Origin: Brevipalpus yothersi
Lineage: Eukaryota; Arthropoda; Arachnida; Trombidiformes; Tenuipalpidae
Direction of reading: 5' to 3'
Length of the DNA: 64,000 nucleotides
Assembly (NCBI GenBank): GCA_003956705.1
Contig: QZCP01000184.1
Coordinates: forward strand, 3,336 to 67,335
The position numbers and the translations under genes were made by a program. Under the pieces are notes generated by a model, which worked only from the letters and a program-made list of their open reading frames with translations, searched no databases and was not told the origin of the DNA. This document shows positions 10,455 through 21,736 of this stretch, one piece after another (the first letter of the stretch is position 1; each line of letters begins with the position of its first letter).

Positions 10455-11120
10455 TGCTCGAACATCCAAATCTACAAGCATTATAAATAGCAACAGGCAA
10501 GATAACTTTTCAGTTCTGGTTTTCATTGGTCAGACTCCAAGAAACGCCAAACAGCAAAATCAATCTGAGTATTGATTATAAACCCGATCCAATTATTTTC
10601 TCTCCGAAAAGTCAGCTCTCAGATATCTGAATTTACCAACCTACTTTTCCAAATTCAGCGAGATATACACAGCCGATCAAAGGGCCAAACGATCAACATT
10701 GTAAGATTTTGGACAACGGAAACATCTACTAGAGAAATAGAAAGATGGATAGTTTTCCTCCCGAAAATCTATAGAGTCCCCCTCTTATCTATCTGGCAAA
10801 CTTTCATCACGATATACCTTGTTAGCTTGTGTGTAGTAATAAATTTAAAAAGTTGATAAAATCGATATCTTAAATTGAGTGACATAAATGATTGTTTTCA
10901 AAATTCACTAGATATAATTAAGAAGAAACAGAAGCTATCAATCGATTTGACTGAATTAAATGTATTAATCGAAAGTTATACATCAAAGATTTGCTGTTGC
11001 AAGATTTTCTCCACTTCCAATCGAAAATATATAACGGCAGATATTCCTCTCTCAAGAGATTAGTAATTGAGCCTGTGTTTATCTTGGATCATTTTTTCAG
11101 TCATAACTTGGTTTTAAATC
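10455..11120. other. Spacer with two long open stretches in the frame of the next receptor
   Basis: Two stop-free stretches, about 95 codons (10572-10856) and 62 codons (10875-11063), lie in the same frame as the ATG at 11121, separated from each other and from the gene by clusters of stops. Neither resembles a known domain by eye. They may be decayed upstream coding sequence or chance. Confidence 0.45.
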
Positions 11121-12296
11121 ATGAGTTTGAGAATTGCCGCTCCTACAAATGATGGTCTTGCAATTTCTGATGGCAAGCTTAAAGGAGTTTATGCAGAATA
11201 TATCTACAAAAACTTCTACTTGCCTCACAATTTTACAGCAGAGAATCTGGACACTTTGAATGGTACAGTTGAAGAACTGTTAACCAACCATGTCGATCTC
11301 ATTTATTCTCTTTCGAGTTTACCTGACTTACCCATGAACATAACTACTGGGCCAGTGTTCAGCTATCTTCGATGTTTTTTCCTTGGAAAGAACTTTGTTC
11401 GAGAAAAGATTCACCATCAAACCCTCGAAGATACTCTAAAACAAGTGGATTCTTCATTGAAAATGTATTTTGGATCATTTTTCCTTTTGCTGACACTTTG
11501 TTTGAAAATTTTTGACCGTTTCAACTGGGCGAAAGTTTTTTGGTCGATGATTTCCAGATTCCTGAACAATCCTCAAAGTTCTCAAGATTCCCACAAGTTC
11601 TCTCAGCGAGCTATCATGATAACTATTATCTTGTTCATTTTTTCCTCTCAGATTTTTTTCTGCTGTTTAGTGGAAACAAATCGTTTCACTCAGCCAGAAG
11701 GAATTAGAATTGAAACTTTTGATGATATTGTTACATTCAATTTCACCCTTGGACTTGCTTACACAGGAAAGTGCAAATCATTGTTTAAGAAATCTCGTAT
11801 ATCATCCAGGAAAGATCTTAAAAAGTATATGTACGATGGACCGAATCTTAATTTTATTGAGTGGTTAAGGGATTATCCAAAATTAGTGTATCTGATAGCT
11901 GAGTCTTTTGCAGCTTGCGGAAAAGAGATGGCATGTCTTATGAATGGAAAATCGTTCGGACAATTGGTTCAATCATCCAACACTGCTCTCCAGACACCTG
12001 AAAGCCAATATTTTCACAAGAATTTAGCTAAAGAGAAGCTCAAACAACTGATCAGATGGGGATATGGTTCACTTGAAATGGGATTCAATCAGCGAGAGAA
12101 AGATCTTTCTGTAGGAATTGTACAGAATTCTTTGAGAGCCCAAGCTAGTCCAACATGCACGAATATAATGAAACTGGATATTGGAGTAGCTGCTCTCGAT
12201 CTGAATTTTTATCTCAGAATTTTCGAGTTATATTTTCTTGTTTCCTATTTATCGAGCATATTAATCCTGATTTATTTGATCAAGAGTGAAAATTGA
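11121..12296 (+). CDS. Divergent ionotropic receptor-like channel 5
   Basis: Intronless, 391 residues, last intact member of the array. S1 starts MSLRIAAPTNDG with GKLKGVYAEYIY, an NFT and an NIT sequon, and FSYLRCFFLGKN. TM1 is about 117-135. The pore segment VFWSMISRFL is followed by a Ser-rich linker. TM2 ends FFCCLVETNRF, where the otherwise invariant GCLIQTN changes to CCLVETN, adding an acidic residue at the cytosol/pore-proximal end. S2 opens IRIETFDDIV and contains GYGSLEMGFNQREK; TM3 is C-terminal. As in its paralogues, there is no signal peptide. Likely a channel subunit of the IR family. The Q-to-E change could alter permeation or gating, but that is inference. Confidence 0.84.
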   Translation: MSLRIAAPTNDGLAISDGKLKGVYAEYIYKNFYLPHNFTAENLDTLNGTVEELLTNHVDLIYSLSSLPDLPMNITTGPVFSYLRCFFLGKNFVREKIHHQTLEDTLKQVDSSLKMYFGSFFLLLTLCLKIFDRFNWAKVFWSMISRFLNNPQSSQDSHKFSQRAIMITIILFIFSSQIFFCCLVETNRFTQPEGIRIETFDDIVTFNFTLGLAYTGKCKSLFKKSRISSRKDLKKYMYDGPNLNFIEWLRDYPKLVYLIAESFAACGKEMACLMNGKSFGQLVQSSNTALQTPESQYFHKNLAKEKLKQLIRWGYGSLEMGFNQREKDLSVGIVQNSLRAQASPTCTNIMKLDIGVAALDLNFYLRIFELYFLVSYLSSILILIYLIKSEN

Positions 12297-13327
12297 TGGG
12301 AGGAATCGATCAGTTTCAAAATTCGACCAAAATTTTGTTGATGGCTCAAAAACTCGGAAATTAGAAATCAGAAATCAGTCCAATTTTATTTCGTAGTGCT
12401 AGAAATAGTTATCGAATCAGTATTTATTTGTTCTGACGCTAAGAATCTGGCTTCAAACACATCATCATCAGTCTATCCTGAAGAATTCATTTGTTCATTT
12501 GTTCATTGAAAGGAACAAAATTTACATCTCTGAAAATTGATGCAATTTCTTTTTAATTCATTGGAAGAAATTGAATCGAGAAGCTAACTCAAGTGTGAGG
12601 AAAAAATCACTCAGCAAACTTTTTCAATCCTTTGGTCAATGCGTACAAATGCTCTTGGAGGTTTTTATCCCTAATAGCCTGTAACTTACACCCCACACTT
12701 AAAATTTAATCAATAAAACGATTCGTTGGAATATCAATTGATTGTAATCCAAAGTCACAAGAAAACGGGAATAAAGATGAGTGGTCGCGAGACTTACAAA
12801 TCGATATACTGAATGAAAGAAGATTGAGAGAATACTATTCACCAAGATATTGCAATCAAATATTGAATTAAATTGAGCCCAAAATTTTGGATCAATTTTA
12901 ATTTTAATTAATTTAATTAACTTTTTTTCAACCACCAAACAGTGACATCTGTGATGAGCAGTCATTCTTGGGTCAAAAGTTGGAAAGCTTATTCCAGCAT
13001 GTTTGTGTTGACAAACTTGTCACTTCCTTCAACACACATTTGTTTATATTGATAATTGTGTAACTGTTCAAATTCATATTTAATTCTAATTAAGTTGAAA
13101 CCTGTCACTGTTGATAGGATCATCTGGAACAATCATCCTAACTAATCATCTCTCACGAATTAACTTATTGTCGTTACTTTTGTTTTGTTATTGTTTACTT
13201 ATTTTTATTTGTTCATATACATTGACACCGCTCTAGTATCATCTCTATTTTTTGTTGATCATTTTTGTGAATATCATCTCATTGTTCATAGTGTAAATTG
13301 TTTTTCATACCTAATATTGACGCCAAC
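12297..13327. other. Spacer between receptor array and RIOK3
   Basis: No gene found. A minus-strand open frame at 12699-12965 has no recognisable motif and is probably chance in AT-rich DNA (for example the aattttaattaatttaatta run near 12900). The last few hundred bases presumably contain the RIOK3 promoter and 5' UTR. Confidence 0.6.
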
Positions 13328-15417
13328 ATGTCCACTGTTTGGGGAAAAAAGAATCAAGAATCCAATTCAGATGCATCAATAGCCGCTAATTTTCCTCAGG
13401 AAGAAGTATCACTTGCCGATGTGATGAGTGAACAGTATGCATCATTTTTGATGGAACAAGATGATAGAGTGGTGGCGAAAAATATTGCCGACAATATCAA
13501 TAAATTGGATGACCAAGCTCAAGCTCCAGATCAAGCTGGACCATCGACATCATGTTCTGCCTCATCATCTTCATCAACTTCCGTTCCATTCATCTCTCGT
13601 CCCTCAGCGTACAAAGCTCCACTGCCTGATGATTCGGATGAAGATGAAGATGAAGATGAAACTACCACAAATAATGATCTACTCTTAGCCCAATTATTGC
13701 AACAAGAATTCGATAAAGAGTATGATGAACATTTGCAAAGGTACTCCCCGCCTCTTCTGCCTAATCAAGAGGTTTTTGTTGCAGAGCAAATTCTCCTAAT
13801 GACACGTCCTATTAGCTTCTGTTATAGTGATAATTTCTCTTCCCTTTCTCAGACAAGAACGACATTTGAATGGAACTAGTAAAGTCAATGTATCTTTTGA
13901 TAAGTTCAGGTAAAGAATTCATATCAAGTTATAAATCAGGTTGATATTCAAATTAACTTTAACTTTGCCAAATTTTCGCACAGAAGAACTCAAACTGGAT
14001 CTCTTAGCGATTCTGATGAAGAATTGGAAAAAACAGAGCAGGATGAGAAAAAGCGAGTATGGGATTCATTTGATAAGGCAGAACGTGAAGAATCTGGTCT
14101 CACTCTTAATCGTCGAGGTTTTGTTAAATCTGGACTCGAAACTCGAACTAAACATGATTTAGCTGTATGTGGTCGTCGTAACGCTTGTAAATTGATGGGT
14201 TTTGATCTCTCAACAGGTTAGTACAACAAATACACTACTTTCTCTTTTAATGAAACGATTTTCTCAATCAGGTGATTGTGGAGGCTTTGATGTTAAACTC
14301 AACAACAATGTTTACAATGTCTTGAAAGTACACTCAAAGTCAGAGAATAAGCGAGCTGCTAGATTACGTGAAAAGAAAGAAAAGTCTAGTGTTGAGCATG
14401 TTATGGATGAAAAAACTCGATTGATTCTGTATAAGCTGGTCAATCGAGGTATTTTGGATGAAATTAATGGCGCGATTTCTACGGGAAAAGAGTCACATGT
14501 ATATCATGGTATCGGAGGAGATCCTGAGAAGAAAATAACTTGTGGAGAAGTTGCTATCAAAGTTTACAAAACTACCCTGAATGAATTTAAAAACAGAGAA
14601 GCCTACATTAAAGATGATCATCGGTTCAAGGATAAATTTTCTCGCCAAAATCCTCGTAAAATAATACATTTGTGGGCTGAGAAAGAGATGCACAATCTCG
14701 CACGTATTCAGCGTGCTGGTATACCTTGTCCTACTGTAGTCATGCTTAAGGAACATATTCTTGTCATGAAGTTCATTGGAAATGAAGGGAAACACGCTCC
14801 TTCATTGAAAGATGCCCCTTTATCCAGCGCTCAACTGATTAAAGCTTACTCAGACGTCCAAGAAGTGAGTTTGTTTGGATTGTTTTATGAAAAATTGAAA
14901 TCATTCTAATCAAATTATTCTCAACAGATAATGAAGAAAATGTACACTAAATGCGAATTAATTCATGGAGATCTTAGTGAGTACAATCTGCTCTGGTACA
15001 TGAACAAAATTTGGGTTATCGATGTTAGTCAATCGGTACTCAGGAACCATCCAAATGCTTTACACTTTCTTGCAAGGGATTGTCATAATATAACAAATGT
15101 GAGTTCAATCATCTAAGATTCTCAAAATTTTCAATCATGAATTTGTCTTTTCTTCATAGTTTTTCGTTAAAAGTGGTCTTGAAAACACCAAAACGGAAGG
15201 TCAATTATTCTATGAGATTACCGGTAAAGAATTTGTCGGTCATAACCTCGAGAATCTAGACCATTTGAGCAATCTACAAGATTACGAAAAAGATGAAGAA
15301 ATCTTGACTTATGGGATTACTTCTAGAGAGGATAATTTTGATGAACTATTCAACATGATTTCGAAGGACAAACATCCAAGCAATTCCAAGTTGAAACAAC
15401 AGACAGTGACTTCATGA
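13328..15417 (+). CDS. RIOK3: Atypical kinase RIOK3
   Basis: Six exons: 13328-13740, 13853-13909, 13984-14216, 14272-14864, 14928-15098, 15160-15417; 574 residues (human about 519). Splice sites are GT...AG and phases join cleanly. The N-terminal region has the RIOK3-specific SLADVMSEQ motif, a Ser/Asp-rich linker and the LLLAQLLQQEFDKEYD segment. TKHDLAVCGRRNA precedes the RIO domain. RIO hallmarks: P-loop-like STGKESHVY (about 304-312), AIKVYKTTLNEFKNR, catalytic loop HGDLSEYN (Asp about 447) and metal-binding IDVSQSV (Asp about 464). Known family role: cytoplasmic RIO ATPase/kinase associated with late 40S maturation, also linked to innate signalling in vertebrates. The C-terminal tail after the RIO domain is poorly conserved. 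An AATAAA lies at 15681. Confidence 0.95.
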
Positions 15418-17140
15418 TTGAGAGACATGTCTCTGGAAATTATGAAATCATGAAAAAAGAATCGAATTGTGATTTCAGGGAATTTGACAAAGATGGTTGA
15501 GTCATCTTATGCTAGATTGACCAATCATATCCAATTGGTGAGTGATTCACTTGAAAAAGATAGTCTCTGGTTGTCAAAGCAAGATACACTAACAAGATGC
15601 CTGTATTGTAAGATGCCTAGGATAACTCATTTCTATTAGATAGATTCATTAAATCTTCAACAGAGGTCTATTTTAACTATAATAAATTAATTGTTCTAAA
15701 CAATCTCTCACTCGTTGTGTTTATCGATTTGTATACCTCTTGAGCCAACAAAGTATTCTCATCAGTGGCGCGATTGAAGAGAAAAATCACCTCAGAATTT
15801 GGAAAAACTCTTAATTATCATAAAAAGTGACCGATGATCATCGTTTTCACTTGTGTGGGTATTCTGTATATGAATAATTCGAGCTTCAGCTTCAAACTTT
15901 GATTGACTCAAATAATGGTTCATCAATGCTATGCTATGTTCATCATTTGTAGTCTCTCTATATGATTAACTGGTGATGAATACTCTCTCACAATATATCT
16001 ATTGTCAGAGGCAATAGATATACCCAGTGACCTCATTCTGACTTCGATGCTCATGATAGTGATGCGAATTCCAAGAACGAAATCTGATTCACACAATCTG
16101 TTCGATACATGCTGGATGGCAGCACCAAAAGGGAGGCCCAAAAAAAATCCTGAACAAAAATCTGGTCCGTTCCGAAACCGGGATGATGTTGAGTCCTAAT
16201 TTTTTCTCTTTTTCCGACTGATCTGGTGGTGAATGAGAAAGTAGGATAAACAGAACAATTTGCCACCTAACCTAGTTGACATAATTTCTGTGAGTCATGT
16301 TGCCACAGACTTGGAACTCAAATTTCCTGAATATATGTGTTCATTCGAGTTCTTCGGACTAATATTGGCCTTGGATGATTCGATAGTGTTTACTTAATCA
16401 AACTTTTCAAACTTGAACGAAAAAAAGTGAACTCATAAACTTTATCAATGTTTATTTACGAAATTGTGTGAATTTCTTCACCTTATACTGATATACTCAT
16501 TTCTACTTTTCCTGCATTCCACATCAGTGCGACATAAGTACAAAGTTCAGTGTATATTAACATTTTCTCGGAAAGAAATCTCTTGTTGCTTGTTAGAATC
16601 TTTCCATGATGCATGCGCTCATCTTAAGTTGAAATCAAGAGACGGATCGACATTAAATGTCCTACAAGAAATTGGTATGCTTGATTGTTTGAACATAATT
16701 CACCTTCACCATCTCTTTCCAAAATTGATACACACTGCATAATGTGAACTGTTATTCGATAATATTTTCGCCATTTCATCATTACTCTCGTTAATTGGCT
16801 TGCATGCGAAAGCAGAATCGTTATTCCTTTTTCCTTTTGGTGATAAAATCTGATCTTTTTTTGTGAATATGTGTTGATCTTTACATTTTTCGCTCTTTTG
16901 CTTGGTGAACATCCTTCTCATCGATCGTACATGTTGTGTGTATGTGTGTTCAAACAGTATTCACTCAGTGAATTGAATCAATATTGAAGAGCGAGACAAA
17001 AAACTGAGAGAAAATTTTTTCCACGATTTCGAACTGTTCGCTAAAGTAAATCTTAGTGTCAACAATTGATGCTTGCTCAATCATTCGAATAAGTTATCAA
17101 TAATTCAAGTATTTAATATCCTTTTCACTGGAGAGAAGCG
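15418..17140. other. Intergenic spacer RIOK3 - RAB3IP
   Basis: Holds the RIOK3 3' UTR (AATAAA at 15681) and the 5' flank of the RAB3IP-type gene. Short open frames near 16002-16199 and 16464-16742 show no domain and no splice context that joins to neighbours. No RNA gene recognised. Confidence 0.55.
15681..15686 (+). terminator. Putative polyadenylation signal AATAAA
   Basis: Hexamer 264 nt downstream of the RIOK3 stop; the first canonical signal seen after that gene. Confidence 0.45.
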
Positions 17141-18954
17141 ATGATTGAGGGATCATCAAGTGATGCTGGTATTGATTCATGTGATAGTGCATCAGTAAAT
17201 TCATTAGTCAACAATTTACCACCCTTAACCATAGATCCGGTGAAATCTTCCACCACAACCTCTGCAACCAAAGAACATAATGATTCGAAAAGCTGTGATA
17301 AAAGTGCCAATGGAGATGATAATAATGTAAAACTATTGCAGAGCAATGATTCATCGCCAAGTGATCGAAATTCAGCCTATTCTACGCCCTGTTCATCATC
17401 CGAAAAATTGAATGATGCTATATCCCAGCAAACACTCAAGTATCAAGAGCAATTAAAGGAAGGAGCCAAAATTAGAATGAAAAATAAATTTGATCAATTA
17501 GAGCACGAAACGGGCATAAAGCTTCGTCGACACTGGTCAAAAGATAAAGATAGTGATGAAAGTATTGTGGAAGAGGAAGAAAGTATTGTTGATCATCAGG
17601 CCAGTGATGGTGAGGACAGTGAAGCTTGTAAATTTCGAGAAGAGAAGCGGAAAAAGTCATCTTCACTTCAGATTGAGCGCAATAAAGATGATGAAATTCG
17701 GGTTTTGAGGCAAAGTCTACTTAAGATTCAGGAACAACTCAAGACAAAAGATGAAGAGATCGCAAAACTTACCCGAATAAGAGGACAAGTTGAAATTGAG
17801 CTGGAAGATTTGACGGCAAGCTTATTTGAGGAAGCGAACAAAATGATTAGGTCAGAATTTAAGAGAAAAGAAAAATTTGAACGTGACTACAGGGAAGCAA
17901 CCATGAAGTTATCCGTTTTTGAGGCCGAAGTAAAAGCTCTCAAACTCTTACTGATCACATCAACCCCATCATCACCGAATCTTGCCCTCCATCCGCATCT
18001 GGAGAGGAATAAAAATTCTAGAACACCTAAAAAGAGTGAATTATTCTCTTCGTGGGCATCCAAGTATAGCCCTTTCTCAAAGCCACCAAGTAAGATCCGC
18101 TTTTAATCCAACTTCTCCCTTCTATAATATAATATCAGATCTTAATTAACATCTTCCTCTCATCTTCTCCACTAGAAAACAATACAAATACAAATAAGTC
18201 AAATTCAGCTGAGAGCACTCCGAAAAAGTCACCCAGCAATTATGAACTTGGAGGATCATTGAATCTCTCTTATGAATCGAATGGTGTCATCTGTGATTTA
18301 GGTCCACAATTCTCGACCTCTTCAATTTGTGAGGTAGATCCAGTTTTTTACCAACAGTTTCTTGAATGGAAAAGGAATCCATCTCTGGACAGATCAAACG
18401 ATTTCATCGATTCTATCTATGAGAATGAAATTAATCCAGCTTTCAATTTCAAGAATCAAGAGCTTACAAAATCAGTTTTAACTGCCATAGAGGATAACAC
18501 AATTGCCATAGAGTCTGTGAGTGCTCGAAGCTCTTTTCCGAAGTAAGTAAATTTTACTATCATTTTGATTTTGCTATAGCATCATTTTCTTCGTGAACTT
18601 TCTCTCCAGAAAATGCGCTCTTTTGGACATTCCGAGAGCATGTAAATATCGATTGAAGCTTGGCAATGACTATCACTACATCTCATCTCTCTGCCGAAAT
18701 CGAATCACTGCTGTATGTGATCTGTTTTGTTATCTTCGATACATTCAACAAGGTCTAGTGAAAAGTTCATGTAAGTTGAGTTTAGCTTTCGATGCTTGTG
18801 AAAATTTTCTTCACTCTGACATGACTCTTTCAAATCGAAATATCCGCCATTTAAAATGATCCTATTTTTCCTCGCAGTTCAAGATACTTATTGGGAGGTA
18901 ATGCAGAAGCGCAAAGACATAGCTTTGGCTCGTTTTGGCTTCCAAAGCTCGTGA
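17141..18954 (+). CDS. RAB3IP: Rabin8-type Rab guanine nucleotide exchange factor
   Basis: Four exons: 17141-18089, 18176-18542, 18610-18770, 18878-18954; 517 residues. A low-complexity Ser-rich N-terminus is followed by a coiled coil containing the Sec2 signature (about 190-270): LEDLTASLFEEANKM, then FEAEVKALK and the SSPN segment. The C-terminal half carries the Rabin8/GRAB domain: VDPVFYQQFLEWK, FIDSIYENEINP, YRLKLGNDYHYIS, CRNRITAVCDLF, RYIQQGLVK and the final WEVMQKRKDIALARFG. Family role: the Sec2 domain exchanges GDP for GTP on Rab8-class GTPases, and the C-terminal region in vertebrates binds Rab11, coupling recycling endosomes to exocytosis and ciliogenesis. Vertebrate RAB3IP and RAB3IL1 are paralogues; this is the single arthropod-type homologue, so the symbol marks the family. 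Intact, with normal length for the family. Confidence 0.93.
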
Positions 18955-19701
18955 AAAGTCATAAAGTCATAAAGTCATTAATATTTGATGAAAACTTCGC
19001 AGTTTCATTTGGAACTCGATAACTTGTTGATTTTTGGTGTTTAATCCTTGTTTTTATCAGAATCTCTCCGTCAACCTTCACACTCAAGTCTTGAAGTTTT
19101 CTGAGATTCTGTTAAATGTTGCTCTGAAAAATTGGGAGCGTGTGGAGGGAGAGTTTCAATTCCATAAAGCAAATTATTCTCAACCAACTAAGTTAGCTCA
19201 CTTCTCAACTTGAAAAAATCGAAATATAATAAAAACTGAGAAGAATCTCAAACTCAAAATCATTTTTCTTCAACGTCTTGCTTATTTTGGACCTCGATGG
19301 ATCAATATGATATTGCATCATATTGTTAAGCAGGGAAACTTTTAAACTTGAAAGATGGATTTTGCCAAGATCTTGAACTCAAATTCAAATGAAACATGTA
19401 GTGATTTTTCGGAGATTATATCTTTCATGAGGTTTCGAATTTTATTCGTGATCATCTATCCATGATATTGCCCTCGATTGTAACAATAAGTGACAAAGTA
19501 ACAGATACTAATGTTCGAGAGAGCAATTTTAGAACTTTTGCCTCAAGCTCTCTCTAGCGGATCAGAACTCGAATAGATCTCGAGAGCGATGGCCATTCAG
19601 ATCCTGTCCTAATCTAGGACACATCGAAACAGTCGAACATTGTTGTGTACTGTTTCCTGAATGCTTGGGGCCATTTCGAAATTGATTCATAAATTTTTTT
19701 G
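18955..19701. other. Intergenic spacer RAB3IP - MPP
   Basis: No gene. Contains a small tandem repeat of the unit gtcataaa at about 18958-18976 and an AATAAA at 19228-19233 that could serve the upstream gene (274 nt after its stop). Confidence 0.55.
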
Positions 19702-21736
19702 ATGGACTTTGAGGGTAAGTTGTGATGAATTTTTTGCCATTTCGAGTTTATTTTATTTCAATTTTTATTTGAATTCCAACCAACCAACAGCATTTGAGAC
19801 GCTGATCTCAAGCCTTGGAGAACAGCTGAAGCTGCGATCTGATGAAAGTGATTGCACATCTTCCCATAAATCACCTCTGGACAAAGGAGATATTATTCGC
19901 GTTCTTCATGCTCTTGACAATCGAAGTATTCGCGTTTTACTATCAATTTTTCGTGACCTCACTGGATTCAATCGGTGTTTCAAGAAATGGAGTCCTCTGT
20001 ACTTCGATACACTTGGATTGGCAAATGAGGTCATCGATTCTCTTAGCCAAGAATGGCTGAATTATGCTCAAGAATTACGCAATATCATTCATCGGCCACA
20101 TTTTCAAGCTCTCATGTGGGCTTGTGATGAGATTGCCAATGAACGATATGAACCAAGTCTTCCAAAAGAATGTGAATGCTCTTCATTGACCACATCTATC
20201 AATGAATTTTTTGACGATATGTCATCTGTGAAAATTGTCCAAGTCATTAAAAATGAAGAACCATTAGGTGAGTTATCAATATCCATACTAATTAGATACA
20301 TTAGCATTTACAAGTGATCCCAAATATCGATTACATTCTCGATCAATCATATCTCTCTCTCGAAAAATAATCCGATTCTCTCTTTCGATCACTCTATTTT
20401 GCTAGGGGCCACAATTAAATTTGATGACGTAACTGGAGACACTGTTGTTTCTCGAATTATGCATGGAGGTGCAGCTCATAGAAGTGGGCTAATTAATGTC
20501 GGCGATTGTATTCAAGAGGTCAATGGTGTTTCACTTCGAGGCCGATCATTTGCCGATATTGTTGCATTCCTAGAAAACGAATGTCGATCCCATATCATAT
20601 CTTTCAAATTGATTCCTAGTAACATGGGCACTTTTAAGAAAACTTCATCCTCAGAAAGTAGAGTTCGTGTCAAAGCACTTTTCGATTATGATGCACAGGA
20701 GGATATGAATCATCCGTGTCCAGAGGCTGGCCTCAATTTTCGTAGAGGCGATGTTCTCCATGTGGTCAATCTGCAGGACAATGATTGGTGGCAAGCAAAA
20801 CATGAGGCAACCACAAATGATGATGATTATAGTGATTCATTTCATTTTTTACCGTCAAGAGCTGGTATTATACCTTCAAAACAGTTACAGGAGAAACGTA
20901 TTGTCGAACTTCGAGATAGAAGGGAACAAACCAAGACACTTTCATCTAGATTTCGAACTCATAAAGACAACAAATCCTACCATGATAAGCTGAAAAGAGG
21001 ACTTAAATATCAAAGAGTGAAAAAAATTATGTATCGTGTCAATGATGCAGATGAGCTGGATCGAGAGGAGATACCAACATACATGGAAGTTGCTCTGATG
21101 AAACCGAAAAATGGTGAATATCGACCGATTGTATTGGTTTGTCCCCATCCGATCGATTCAAATTTGATAATCGAACTATTGATGACTTGTGAGCCAATAC
21201 ATTTTGCTCGTCCAGTTCCACATACTACGCGACAGCCTCAATTTTGGGAACAGGATGGATATGATTATCATTTTGCCGAGAAAGAATGGTTCCTAGAGGA
21301 AGTGGAACACTTCCGATTCGTTGAATATGGACAGTACAATGGAAATTACTATGGAATTCATATCGATTCGATCCATTCAATTATTCGAAGTGGTCGAGTT
21401 TGCCTTCTAAATCCAAAACCAAAAGTACTCAAGTTACTTTGTCGTCCAACAATCAAGCCCTACATAGTTTTCCTTCAACCGTCTTACCATGTTCTCTACT
21501 ACAAGCCCAACAGTCTTATACCACTCTGTGTTAACAGTGATAAAATTCCAGTCCAAGTCCGAGACCTCAAGCAAATGGCAATCACATCAACTCGATTGGA
21601 AAAATTGCATGGTCATTTATTTGATCGTGTAATTGTTATCAAAAATCAGGATCAATTGATTCGATCTCTTTTGGAAACACTGAAGATGCTCGAAGTGGAA
21701 GAGCAGTGGGTTCCAGCGGATTGGATCACATACTGA
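19702..21736 (+). CDS. MAGUK scaffold of MPP3/MPP7 (Metro) type
   Basis: Three exons: a 13-nt first coding exon 19702-19714 (MDFE plus one base), 19791-20267, 20406-21736; 606 residues. Order: L27-type helices (about 5-140), PDZ (about 148-228, with EPLGATIK, RIMHGGAAHRSGLI and VGDCIQEVNG), SH3 (about 245-325, with VRVKALFDYDAQED and WWQAKHE, ending GIIPSKQLQEKR), a basic hook, and a guanylate kinase-like domain (about 393-600, with VPHTTR, FVEYGQYNGNYYG and the C-terminal WVPADWITY). The GK nucleotide-binding loop is not recognisable (VLVCPHPIDSNL), as expected for MAGUK pseudo-kinases that act as phosphopeptide-binding scaffolds. Family role: membrane-associated scaffolding of polarity and synaptic complexes. 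PDZ and SH3 motifs favour MPP3/MPP7 over MPP5, but exact orthology needs a tree. Confidence 0.92.

Noticed and set aside
10875..11063. 62-codon ORF as a separate small gene
   Set aside because: No domain, no independent evidence; reported only as an open stretch in the receptor frame.
12699..12965. 88-codon minus-strand ORF between receptor array and RIOK3
   Set aside because: Composition driven by AT-rich low-complexity sequence; no recognisable motif.
16002..16199. Short frame containing a GRPKKNPE-like AT-hook resemblance
   Set aside because: A single short basic patch without upstream or downstream exons is insufficient for a gene call.
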